Part shown: one piece after another, positions 51,547 to 60,009 of the stretch | Position numbering within the stretch: position 1 is the stretch's first letter | How the letters are laid out: the number at the start of each line of letters is the position of its first letter | Source of the DNA: Hafnia paralvei ATCC 29927 | GTDB lineage: Bacteria; Pseudomonadota; Gammaproteobacteria; Enterobacterales; Enterobacteriaceae | Direction: 5' to 3' | DNA length: 64,000 nt | NCBI RefSeq assembly: GCF_001655005.1 | Contig: NZ_LXET01000021.1 | Location: forward strand, 1 to 64,000 | Translations under genes and position numbers: made by a program | Notes under the pieces: model-generated | The model's input: only the letters and a program-made list of their open reading frames with translations | Database searches by the model: none | Told to the model about the DNA's origin: nothing

Positions 51547-52617
51547 TTAATCATAAAGGCTGTCTTTCTGTACCAGTGCCTGATTTTGGCTGGTACGGAT
51601 GCGGCGCACAGAGTCACGTATGACCAGTGTTCCGTTGAGCAGTAGGTTACCTACCGGCGTATTAGGCTGCATCAGGCGGCGTTGCAGCATGCGTACGGCT
51701 TCTTCACCCAATTCATCGCGGGGCACATGTACTGACGTAAGTGGAATATCGTGGATAGCGGCCAGGTTAAACCCATCCATACTCATGACTGAAATGTCCT
51801 GAGGCACGCGTAATCCCGCGTTCAGCAAGGCATTGACTGCACCGACAGCCATATAGTCGCCGCCGGCCAGAATCGCCGTGGGGCGATGCTCGGCAGGACT
51901 GTGCTCTAAAAACTGTTTCACGGCAAGTTCGGCGTCCGTAGCGCCAAAACTCGGGGTAGAGAGCAGGGCGGTTTCCTCATTAAATGGCAGGTTATTCGTT
52001 TGATAGGCTTCACGGATCCCCGCCAAACGCAGCTCCATAGTGTAGCGACGTAAACACAGCAGACTCAGAATATGGCGATGTCCTTGCTCAAAGAGATAGT
52101 TAGCTGAGAATGCGCCGATCATTTGATGATCGGGGGCAATGCCCGGTAAACGCATTTTGCGATCGCGACAGTTGACCAGAATACAGGGTTTACCTAAATC
52201 AGCTGCGAGGGAATGAATGTATGGATCGTCGATCCCAATCAATATGGCAGCCTCGGTTGCCGGCTCGTTCATCTTTTGCAGGAACAGAGAAACGTCATTG
52301 TCATTTTCTTCTAGGGAACAGTAACGCAACCGCACCTCATGAGGTTCTAGTGCTTGAGCAATACCCTGTATCACCTTGTAGTAGAAGATGTCAGACCGCA
52401 CATCAAAAGCCCGTTGAGGAGCAAAAACGACTAAGCCGTTAAGCAGCATTCTGCCTGTCGATATATCATCAAGCACCCCATGCTGACGAGCCGCGGCTAA
52501 AATCTGCTGTTTGGCAGACTCACTGGTGTTTGACTTTCCCGATAACACGCGTGAAACCGTGCTGATAGATAATCCTGTTTGGGCAGCTATTTCCCTTATT
52601 TTTAGCTTTCCGTTCAT
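51547..52617 (-). CDS. LacI-family repressor of the glycoside locus
   Basis: A 356-residue LacI/GalR-type regulator. The headpiece LKIREIAAQTGLSISTVSRV lies near residues 4-23, followed by LSGKSNTSESAKQQ, then a periplasmic-binding-protein-like effector domain (AILIGIDDPYIHSLAADLG, ILAGGDYMAVGAVNALL, SVMSMDGFNLAAIHDIPLT). The ATG at 52617 starts next to the headpiece; a start at 52665 would add 16 residues. It is divergent from the MFS-GH31 pair and upstream of bglX, so it probably controls all three. The palindrome at 52774-52789 is its likely operator. Confidence 0.9.
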   Translation of the reverse strand: MNGKLKIREIAAQTGLSISTVSRVLSGKSNTSESAKQQILAAARQHGVLDDISTGRMLLNGLVVFAPQRAFDVRSDIFYYKVIQGIAQALEPHEVRLRYCSLEENDNDVSLFLQKMNEPATEAAILIGIDDPYIHSLAADLGKPCILVNCRDRKMRLPGIAPDHQMIGAFSANYLFEQGHRHILSLLCLRRYTMELRLAGIREAYQTNNLPFNEETALLSTPSFGATDAELAVKQFLEHSPAEHRPTAILAGGDYMAVGAVNALLNAGLRVPQDISVMSMDGFNLAAIHDIPLTSVHVPRDELGEEAVRMLQRRLMQPNTPVGNLLLNGTLVIRDSVRRIRTSQNQALVQKDSLYD

Positions 52618-52947
52618 TTTGTGATCTCGTTCAAATTCGAAAATGACAAAATTTTCATAAGCCAATAATCGCCATTTAACGGGGTTTTTGACTGAAAATA
52701 ATCGTTTTTAAGATTCTCATGAAAATCTTTGCAAAAAAGTGCGTATCCCCACGTTTTTAACTTCTTTACTCTCAATTGGTCGACCAATTTCATGCTGTGT
52801 TTTGGCCGATAAATTAAAACAATCAAATTAAAATCAATCGGATAGTCAAAGTTAGCAATAAAATCATTGGTTGGACACGTTATAAAACCTGATATACCAA
52901 TAATGTGTCAGACGAGTGTTTGTTGCTACCGCGATCAGGGGATCACG
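52618..52947. promoter_or_regulatory. Divergent promoter region of glycoside locus
   Basis: A 330-bp region without a gene between the LacI-type regulator and the MFS transporter. It contains the 16-bp palindrome at 52774-52789 and a half-site ATTGGTTG at about 52866-52873. A weak promoter TTGGAC (52871-52876)-16 bp-TATACC (52893-52898) overlaps that half-site and could serve the transporter gene. Confidence 0.55.
52774..52789. promoter_or_regulatory. 16-bp perfect palindrome, candidate LacI-type operator
   Basis: AATTGGTCGACCAATT is a perfect palindrome with a central CG, the hallmark of LacI-family operators, placed between the divergent regulator and transporter genes. Confidence 0.7.
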
Positions 52948-54255
52948 ATGAGTCTTGATATGAATCAACCCGCTGTAGCTGTAAAGGGAAAGCGTAAGAT
53001 CAAGAATTTGCGCTGGTGGATGTTGGCGCTGTTTCTACTCGGTGTGACGGTGAACTACATCACACGTAACTCGTTGGGGATTTTAGCGCCAGAGCTCAAA
53101 ACCAGTTTGGGAATGACCACCGAACAATATTCGTGGATTGTGGGGGCTTTTCAGATTGCTTATACCGTATTTCAGCCGTTATGCGGTTGGCTGATTGACG
53201 TCATTGGTCTGAAGCTCGGCTTCCTGATATGCGCAGGTATTTGGGCATTAATGTGCATGTTGCATGCAGGTGCGGGCAGTTGGATGCAATTAGCCATTTT
53301 GCGTTTCTTCATGGGGGGCGCTGAGGCTGCTGCGACGCCGGCTAATGCGAAAACCATCGGCGAGTGGTTTCCGAAAAAGGAACGTCCGATTGCTGCTGGC
53401 TGGGCCGGTGTCGGTTTTTCTATTGGTGCAATGCTGGCACCGCCGATTATCGTTATTGCTCATGCTTCATTTGGCTGGCAGGGGGCATTCATGTTCTCGG
53501 GCGTACTGGCCATGTTGTGGGTGATCCTATGGTGGTTGTTTTACCATAACCCAGATAAACATCCGAATCTAAGCTCATCCGAACTGCAATATATCAAGCA
53601 GGATAATGAACCGGCGCCGGTGAAGCTGCCTTTCTTCAAGGCGTTAGCAACGGTTTCTAAAAACAAGCGTTTCTATGGTATTGCGCTCCCAGCCTTTATG
53701 GCCGAGCCTGCGTGGGCAGTGCTCAGTTTCTGGGTACCGCTTTATTTAGCTAATGAGCGCGGCATGGATCTAAAGCAGATTGCTATGTTTGCTTGGTTGC
53801 CGTTCTTGGCTGCTGACTTGGGCAGCGTGGCCAGTGGGTATTTAACCCGAATCTACGCCAAACTATTTGGTACCTCACGCGTTAATTCTATTGTTGCAAG
53901 CTCGGTCACCGGTGCATTTTTGATGCTCTCTTTGGCACTGGTCGCCATCACTCAAGACCCCTACATCACCATTGCACTGATTTCAGTAGGTGGCTTTGGC
54001 CATCAGGTGATCTCCTGCATGTTGAGCGCACTCGTGGTTGAGTCCTTCGATAAAGGTCAAATGGCAACGGTTAACGGAATGCGCGGCTCCTTTGCGTGGA
54101 TCGCCAGTTTCTTGTTCTCTCTGTTGATCGGTGTGACCGCCGACAAAATTGGCTACAACCCGCTGTTTATCGCGATGGGCTTTTTTGACCTGATTGGCGC
54201 GGTATTCCTGATCGCATTTATTGCCGAGCGTCGTCAGAAGACGCATCAGGCATGA
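52948..54255 (+). CDS. MFS transporter, anion/hexuronate (ACS)-like family
   Basis: A 435-residue major facilitator with about 12 transmembrane helices. The first half shows LGVTVNYITRNSLGILAPEL, QIAYTVFQPLCGWLIDVIG and the helix 4 segment RFFMGGAEAAATPANAKTIG, typical of ACS-family carriers such as ExuT and GudP. The ATG at 52948 follows a GGGGATC site; an in-frame start at 52867 would add 27 residues. It is transcribed with the GH31 gene 32 bp downstream. The family moves organic anions and sugar acids; the GH31 partner suggests a glycoside or glycosyl acid here, which is inference. Confidence 0.88.
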   Translation: MSLDMNQPAVAVKGKRKIKNLRWWMLALFLLGVTVNYITRNSLGILAPELKTSLGMTTEQYSWIVGAFQIAYTVFQPLCGWLIDVIGLKLGFLICAGIWALMCMLHAGAGSWMQLAILRFFMGGAEAAATPANAKTIGEWFPKKERPIAAGWAGVGFSIGAMLAPPIIVIAHASFGWQGAFMFSGVLAMLWVILWWLFYHNPDKHPNLSSSELQYIKQDNEPAPVKLPFFKALATVSKNKRFYGIALPAFMAEPAWAVLSFWVPLYLANERGMDLKQIAMFAWLPFLAADLGSVASGYLTRIYAKLFGTSRVNSIVASSVTGAFLMLSLALVAITQDPYITIALISVGGFGHQVISCMLSALVVESFDKGQMATVNGMRGSFAWIASFLFSLLIGVTADKIGYNPLFIAMGFFDLIGAVFLIAFIAERRQKTHQA

Positions 54256-54287
54256 TTATTTTTTATCTATTTTAGACGAGTACTATC

Positions 54288-56657
54288 ATGAAAACGTTGA
54301 AAAACTGGGTTCTGAATCATCAAGCTGCCGATCACGTTGAGCTTAAAGTTGACGATCAGCATCTGTTCCGTATTTACGTTCTGGAGTCTGGGCTATTCCG
54401 TGTGTTGATCAAACAGCGCGGTGAGCTAGCGCTGAACCGTACTTGGAGTATTGCGCCGCAGGCTGATGTACCTTGGGAAGGGCGCGATCGTGAAAGCACC
54501 GAAGGATTTACGTTACCGGCGTTTGAGCTGGAGCAAACTGATAACGGTCTGCGTATTAGCACTGACCGCATGCGAGTTAGCGTCAATCAGCCTCTATGGC
54601 TGCAATGGGAATACCGCAATGAGGCGGGAGAATGGCAGCTACTCGCTGCCGATCGTCCAACCAGCGCCTATTTGCTGAATGCGCACGGCGATGGCGTAGC
54701 CCATTATCAACGTCGATTTCCGACGGAGAGCTATTATGGCCTAGGTGAAAAAGCAGGCGATCTTAATCGTACCGGCGGTCGTTATGAAATGCGTAATTTG
54801 GACGCGATGGGCTATAACGCGGCTTCAACCGATCCACTCTACAAGCATATTCCGTTTACGATTACTCACAGAGATGATGTCAGTTTTGGCCTGTTTTATG
54901 ACAACCTCAGCAGCACCATGCTGGATTTGGGGAATGAGCTCGATAACTACCATCTGGCCTACCGTCGCTATCAGGCCGAAGCCGGTGATTTGGATTACTA
55001 CATCTTCGTTGGGCCGAAAGTACTGGATGTCACCAAAGCTTTTGTTCGCTTGACCGGTAAGACGCTGTTTGGGCCAAAATGGAGTCTCGGCTATAGCGGT
55101 TCAACCATGCATTATACCGATGCGCCGGACGCACAAAATCAGCTGATGAAATTCATCGAGCTGTGCCGTGAGCACGATATTCCGTGTGACTCATTCCAGT
55201 TATCCTCCGGTTACACGTCGATTAACCATAAGCGATATGTCTTTAATTGGAACTACGACAAAGTTCCGCAGCCAAAAGTGATGTCGCAGGCATTCCACGA
55301 CGCAGGGCTAAAACTGGCGGCGAACATCAAACCTTGCTTGTTACAGGATCATCCTAAGTATCAGGAAGTGGCACAGCAGGGGCTGTTTATCCGTGATTCC
55401 GAATCCGATAACGCAGAACGCTCAGTGTTTTGGGATGATGAAGGTTCGCACCTTGATTTCACCAATCCAGCAACGGTGAAGTGGTGGCAGGAGAATGTCA
55501 CCCAGCAGTTGTTAGAGATGGGCATTGATTCTACGTGGAACGACAACAACGAATATGAAGTCTGGGACGGTGAGGCACGCTGCCATGGTTTTGGTGAGGA
55601 AATTGCCATCAAGCAGATCCGCCCAGTAATGCCGTTGCTGATGATGCGTGCTTCCTTAGAAGCTCAGCAACGTTTTGCACCGCAGCAACGCCCATATCTT
55701 ATCTCTCGTTCTGGTTGTGCCGGTATGCAGCGCTATGTGCAAACCTGGAGCGGCGATAATCGGACCAGTTGGCAGACTTTGCGCTACAACACTCGGATGG
55801 GTGTAGGGATGAGTTTGTCAGGTCTATATAATGTGGGGCATGACGTCGGCGGGTTCTCTGGCGACAAACCAGATGCCGAGCTATTTGTGCGCTGGGTTCA
55901 GAATGGCGTGATGCACCCACGCTTTACCATCCATTCGTGGAATGATGATCACACCGTCAACGAACCTTGGATGTACCCAGCGGTAACCCCTGCGATCCGT
56001 GATGCCATTGTATTGCGCTATCGTCTATTACCTTATTTCTACAATCTGCTGTGGCAGGCCTGTGAGAACGATGAGCCAATGCTGCGTCCAACGTTCCTCG
56101 ACCATGAAAATGATGCCGCAACCTTTGCAGAAACCGATGATTTTATGCTGGGTAAAGACCTATTGGTCGCCAGCGTAGTAGAGCAGGGGCAGCGTCTGCG
56201 TGATGTTTACCTACCAGCCAATGAAAGCGGTTGGTATGATTTCTACACTGGCCAGTGGTTCAGCGGCGGGCAGACGATTACCGTCGACGCTCCGTTAGAA
56301 CGTCTTCCGCTGATGGTTCGTGCGGGGGCAATGTTACCAATATCAGGACGCACCGCATTTGTTGACTCTTCCGCTGATGATTCACGCGAACTGTTGCTGT
56401 TTCCACCGATGGGCAAAGGCAAAGACAAAGGACTACTGTTTGAAGATGACGGTGAAACCCATGCTTGGCGAGAAGGTCATGCACTGTGGCTAAATTGGGA
56501 AATCACGGCGGATAATCAGCGAATTGACGTTAACTTCACGCGTAAAGGAGATTTCCGACCTGCGTGGAAGGAAATCACCCTTCGTCTGCCGGCAGGGGAA
56601 ACACGTCAGTTGTATGTAGATGGGGTGGAGGCGGATTGTTATCAGGTGGGGGTATAG
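54288..56657 (+). CDS. GH31 alpha-glycosidase
   Basis: A 789-residue glycoside hydrolase family 31 enzyme with no signal peptide, so cytosolic. An N-terminal beta-sandwich (about 1-255) precedes a TIM barrel. The nucleophile is Asp419 in STWNDNNEYEVWDG, and the acid/base is Asp490 in TWSGDNRTSW. The catalytic motif WNDNNE replaces the more usual WNDMNE. C-terminal beta domains follow. Specificity (alpha-glucosidase, alpha-xylosidase or other) cannot be decided by eye. It is cotranscribed with the MFS gene, suggesting import of an intact glycoside followed by cleavage in the cytosol. Confidence 0.9.
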   Translation: MKTLKNWVLNHQAADHVELKVDDQHLFRIYVLESGLFRVLIKQRGELALNRTWSIAPQADVPWEGRDRESTEGFTLPAFELEQTDNGLRISTDRMRVSVNQPLWLQWEYRNEAGEWQLLAADRPTSAYLLNAHGDGVAHYQRRFPTESYYGLGEKAGDLNRTGGRYEMRNLDAMGYNAASTDPLYKHIPFTITHRDDVSFGLFYDNLSSTMLDLGNELDNYHLAYRRYQAEAGDLDYYIFVGPKVLDVTKAFVRLTGKTLFGPKWSLGYSGSTMHYTDAPDAQNQLMKFIELCREHDIPCDSFQLSSGYTSINHKRYVFNWNYDKVPQPKVMSQAFHDAGLKLAANIKPCLLQDHPKYQEVAQQGLFIRDSESDNAERSVFWDDEGSHLDFTNPATVKWWQENVTQQLLEMGIDSTWNDNNEYEVWDGEARCHGFGEEIAIKQIRPVMPLLMMRASLEAQQRFAPQQRPYLISRSGCAGMQRYVQTWSGDNRTSWQTLRYNTRMGVGMSLSGLYNVGHDVGGFSGDKPDAELFVRWVQNGVMHPRFTIHSWNDDHTVNEPWMYPAVTPAIRDAIVLRYRLLPYFYNLLWQACENDEPMLRPTFLDHENDAATFAETDDFMLGKDLLVASVVEQGQRLRDVYLPANESGWYDFYTGQWFSGGQTITVDAPLERLPLMVRAGAMLPISGRTAFVDSSADDSRELLLFPPMGKGKDKGLLFEDDGETHAWREGHALWLNWEITADNQRIDVNFTRKGDFRPAWKEITLRLPAGETRQLYVDGVEADCYQVGV

Positions 56658-56702
56658 AGGCTAACTTTTCGTACGCCTGGTGTTGATGTTGTTGTTGATG
56701 TT

Positions 56703-57054
56703 TGGCGTTAGGTTTCGTACGCCTAATACACCGAAATATACATGCACTTCGTGCAGGCGTCCGAGTCGGGGGGCCAATCGCTGCCCCCTGACACCCCAGC
56801 TTAGCACCGTCCTTCAGCCTGCTTCGTAGGTACCCGAATCTCGTCATTCCGGCTTTAACGGAACGAAGGAAAATAGCGTGGCGTTAGGTTTCGTACGCCT
56901 AATACACCGAAATATACATGCACTTCGTGCAGGCGTCCGAGTCGGGGGGCCAATCGCTGCCCCCCGACACCCCAGCTTGGCACCCCCTCCCAGCCCGCTA
57001 CGCGGGTTCCCTCGTCTCATCATTCCGGTCTTAACGGAACGAACGACAATCGGC
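56703..57054 (+). repeat. Tandem duplication of a 176-bp module
   Basis: The unit begins TGGCGTTAGGTTTCGTACGC and occurs at 56703 and 56879. Each has TGCAC-TTC-GTGCA, a G-rich/C-rich stem and a TTCCG/CGGAA hairpin. In the second unit the G/C stem is a perfect 9 bp (GTCGGGGGG/CCCCCCGAC); in the first, one pair is G-T, a wobble in RNA. The last third of the units is more diverged. Confidence 0.75.
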
Positions 57055-57481
57055 ATCCATGCCTCCGTCGTTCTTTCGCCGATATCAATCGGCGAATCCT
57101 AACCTGCATGATTCACTCGGCTGTCCGGTAATGTGCCGGAAAAGGTCAACGTCAAAATCAAAAGAAAAAGACCACCCTGCTTTTGTCTTTTTAATTGTTT
57201 AAGTCTTGGTAGATAGAGCCGCCGATACAGGGATGTATCGGCGGAGTTTGGGGCGCCCTGGATGGGCGATACCAAACCGGAGCGGAGATGGCGTCTCGGA
57301 TAAAAGCGCGCGAGTGCAGAGACCACGCGCTAGTGGTCTCTGCCCGTACGCCTTCACTAGGGTATCAATGAAGCTCGATATTGACTGGCGGGCGGAACCT
57401 TACACAACGGTGACATAGATGATAGGCGAACGAAATATTACACAACAGTTCCATCAACGATAGGCAGGCTGAGCCCTACAC
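56703..57481 (+). repeat. Composite structured repeat, copy C (most complete)
   Basis: Order of modules: two tandem 176-bp units (56703-56878, 56879-57054); CGCCGAT/ATCGGCG hairpin (about 57078-57097) and TCCGG/CCGGA hairpin (about 57124-57140); AT-rich stem AAAAAGAC (57165-57172)/GTCTTTTT (57185-57192); four-hairpin core (57219-57343); then two 38-bp tail units (57387-57424, 57425-57462) and a partial third. Compared with copy A, stem 1 of the core and the AT-rich stem have changed on both arms and still pair. It lies between the GH31 gene and hybO. Confidence 0.8.
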
Positions 57482-57776
57482 TAAATCCCACAACCCACCC
57501 CTAATATTGATAACCTCTCTATATCTTCAATAACCTTTAATATTTAACTAAAAATTTAAATGAATTTAATTTATTTAATTCTATTTTTTATTTTTAATAA
57601 AAACCACTCTCATTTAGAACGCATCTATCCAATAAGAAAAATCATATAACAGTAATCAATATAATTATTTCAACACTCGGGATAATAAAAATTGCGGAAT
57701 ATTTATGCTATTTAATTTCCGCTGAATCGGTTTTATTCACATAATTCGTGTTGACGTTAAGCTAATCCTTCTCAAC

Positions 57777-57790
57777 TTGATAAAGATCAA
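57777..57790. promoter_or_regulatory. FNR box upstream of hybO
   Basis: TTGATAAAGATCAA matches the FNR consensus TTGAT-N4-ATCAA perfectly. Its centre is 88 bp before the hybO start. With a class II position (-41.5) the transcript would begin near 57825, and TAGCAT at 57814-57819 is a plausible -10. Anaerobic activation by FNR is inferred. Confidence 0.8.
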
Positions 57791-57871
57791 CCACAACTAG
57801 TAGGGTTAATCCTTAGCATTTGCCCACCTAAGCATTCCGCCAGACGAATGCGCATCTAAGGAATACTACGA

Positions 57872-59026
57872 ATGGCTGAGGATAACTTTCTATCCGCACA
57901 CGGTGTGAACCGTCGTGACTTCATGAAGTTGTGCGCGGGTATGGCCGCCACACTAGGGCTAAGTTCCAATGCGGCGGCTGAAATGGCTGCGGCAATTACC
58001 GACCCACAGAGACCACCTGTCATCTGGATAGGTGCTCAAGAATGCACTGGCTGTACCGAATCGTTGTTGCGGGCAACGCATCCAACGATTGAAAATCTGA
58101 TCCTAAATACCATTTCGCTCGAATATCACGAGGTATTATCCGCAGCGTTTGGTCATCAAGCCGAAGAAAATAAGCATAACGCGATGAAGCGTTACAAAGG
58201 CAAATATGTGCTGGTCGTCGATGGGTCTATCCCATTAAAAGACGGCGGCGTGTATTGCATGGTCGCGGGCGAACCTATTGTCGATCATATTCGCCGAGCG
58301 GCGGCTGATGCGGCGGCAGTCATTGCTATTGGATCTTGCGCTGCATGGGGCGGTGTTCCTGCCATTGGCGGTAACCCAACCGGTGCGGTGAGTCTTGAAG
58401 AGGCCATCGGCAAACCGGTGATCAATATCCCAGGTTGTCCTCCTAACCCACATAACTTCCTAACTACCGTGGTGTATTACATCACCTACGGCAAACTGCC
58501 CGCTCTGGATAGCAAACATCGTCCCCTGTTTGCCTATGAACGTTTGATTCACGAGAACTGCGAACGTCGTCCGCACTTTGACGCGGGTCGTTTTGCCAAA
58601 GAGTTTGGCGATTACGGCCACCGTCAAGGCTGGTGTTTGTATCACCTTGGCTGTAAAGGGCCAGAAACTTACGGTAACTGCTCAACGTTGGAGTTCTGCG
58701 ATATTGGCGGCGGGATCTGGCCAGTGGGTATCGGTCATCCTTGCTACGGCTGTAATGAGCAGGGGGTGGGTTTTACCAAAGGCATTTTCCAGCTAGCGAA
58801 TGTAGAGAATCCGACGCCGCGCGTGGATAAACCTGCTGTAGATAACCGTGAAGGTGGGCATATTTCTCCAACGGCTACTGGCCTCATCGGCGGTGCCTTA
58901 GGGATATTGATTGGGGTGAGCTTGATGACGGTGCGTGAGCTTGGCCGCCAGCAAAAGCGCCACGAGTCCGAGCGCAAAAACGCAGAGAAAAGTCACTCTG
59001 AGCACCATGATTCACGGGGGGAATAA
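57872..59026 (+). CDS. hybO: Hydrogenase-2 small subunit HybO
   Basis: A 384-residue [NiFe]-hydrogenase small subunit with three Fe-S clusters. The twin-arginine signal NRRDFMKLCAG is at residues 13-23. The first cluster motif is QECTGCTESLLR; later ligands are in GSCAAWGG, PGCPPNPHNF and the C-terminal HLGCKGPETYGNCS and GHPCYGCNEQ regions. A C-terminal transmembrane helix (GLIGGALGILIGVSLM) anchors the mature protein on the periplasmic face. First gene of the hyb operon, behind an FNR box. Matches E. coli HybO throughout. Confidence 0.97.
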   Translation: MAEDNFLSAHGVNRRDFMKLCAGMAATLGLSSNAAAEMAAAITDPQRPPVIWIGAQECTGCTESLLRATHPTIENLILNTISLEYHEVLSAAFGHQAEENKHNAMKRYKGKYVLVVDGSIPLKDGGVYCMVAGEPIVDHIRRAAADAAAVIAIGSCAAWGGVPAIGGNPTGAVSLEEAIGKPVINIPGCPPNPHNFLTTVVYYITYGKLPALDSKHRPLFAYERLIHENCERRPHFDAGRFAKEFGDYGHRQGWCLYHLGCKGPETYGNCSTLEFCDIGGGIWPVGIGHPCYGCNEQGVGFTKGIFQLANVENPTPRVDKPAVDNREGGHISPTATGLIGGALGILIGVSLMTVRELGRQQKRHESERKNAEKSHSEHHDSRGE

Positions 59027-59028
59027 CC

Positions 59029-60009
59029 GTGGACAGAAGAAATTTTATTAAGTTTGCCTCTGCCGGAGCGCTGGCTGCAGGTACGGTGACATCAGGCACT
59101 GCGCATGCGGTGGAGAACAAACCGCCCATCCCAGGTGCAGTTGGCATGCTGTATGACTCAACGCTATGCGTAGGCTGTCAGGCCTGCGTGGCGGAATGTC
59201 AGCGCTTGAATAAAAACCAGATCAACCCAAACGGCCCACAAACGTGGTCTGACAACGACAAACTAACACCCTATACCAATAACATTATTCAGGTATGGAG
59301 TGATGGTTCTGGCGTGAATAAAGACCAGATCGAAAACGGCTATGCCTACATTAAAAAACAGTGCATGCATTGCGTTGATGCTAACTGCGTGTCGGTGTGT
59401 CCGGTGCAGGCGTTAAGAAAAGATCCCAAAACGGGCATTGTGCACTACGACCCAGATGTCTGTACGGGCTGCCGTTACTGCATGGTTGGCTGTCCATTTG
59501 ACGTACCAAAATATGATTATCACAACCCGTTTGGTGAGATTCATAAGTGTCAGCTGTGCGATCAAAAAGGGCTAGAACGCATTACCAAAGGCCAACTGCC
59601 GGGCTGTGTTGAAGTCTGTCCAACCGGAGCAGTGATTTTCGGTACCCGTGAGGATTTATTAGCCGAAGCTAAAAAACGTTTAGCGGCAAAACCCGGTATG
59701 GAATATGCCTATCCGCGTCAGACATTGACCGGTGGTGATAACTATTTGCACCCGCTTGCCAACTATCAGCCTTATGTTTATGGCGAAAAAGAGGGCGGTG
59801 GGACGCAGGTATTAGTGTTGGCCGGTGTGCCATACGAAAATCTGGGCATGCCAAAACTGGCTGAACTCTCTACCGGTGCGCGCTCCGAGCACATTCAGCA
59901 TACCGTATACAAAGGCATGATCTTGCCGCTGGTGGTTCTGACGGGTCTGTCAGTATTGATTCGTCGTAACACCAAAAATCACCATGACGGAGATGATGAC
60001 AATGAGTGA
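59029..60009 (+). CDS. hybA: Hydrogenase-2 ferredoxin-type subunit HybA
   Basis: A 326-residue periplasmic 4x[4Fe-4S] protein. A Tat signal DRRNFIKFASAG is at the N-terminus. Cluster ligands appear in CVGCQACVAECQR, CMHCVDANCVSVCP, CTGCRYCMVGCP and CQLCDQKGLERI/CVEVCP. A hydrophobic C-terminal helix (ILPLVVLTGLSVLI) anchors it. GTG at 59029, 2 bp after the hybO stop, has a GGGGG-rich site. It carries electrons between HybO and HybB. The stop overlaps the hybB start. Confidence 0.96.
   Translation: MDRRNFIKFASAGALAAGTVTSGTAHAVENKPPIPGAVGMLYDSTLCVGCQACVAECQRLNKNQINPNGPQTWSDNDKLTPYTNNIIQVWSDGSGVNKDQIENGYAYIKKQCMHCVDANCVSVCPVQALRKDPKTGIVHYDPDVCTGCRYCMVGCPFDVPKYDYHNPFGEIHKCQLCDQKGLERITKGQLPGCVEVCPTGAVIFGTREDLLAEAKKRLAAKPGMEYAYPRQTLTGGDNYLHPLANYQPYVYGEKEGGGTQVLVLAGVPYENLGMPKLAELSTGARSEHIQHTVYKGMILPLVVLTGLSVLIRRNTKNHHDGDDDNE

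Larger units (their letters stand above)
56658..57871. other. 1.2-kb gene-free region: repeat copy C, then hyb promoter
   Basis: No gene is convincing in this region. 56703-57481 holds the fullest copy of the composite repeat. 57482-57760 is strongly AT-rich with no visible structure. 57777-57830 holds the FNR box and probable promoter of the hyb operon. Short reading frames inside the repeat are incidental. Confidence 0.75.

Noticed and set aside
51441..51617. N-terminal extension of bglX overlapping the LacI gene
   Set aside because: The signal peptide begins at 51440; an extended N-terminus would bury it and overlap the upstream gene.
56703..57481. CRISPR-like array (38-bp units with regular period)
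   Set aside because: The 38-bp units are contiguous and diverged, without unique spacers, and no cas gene is nearby.
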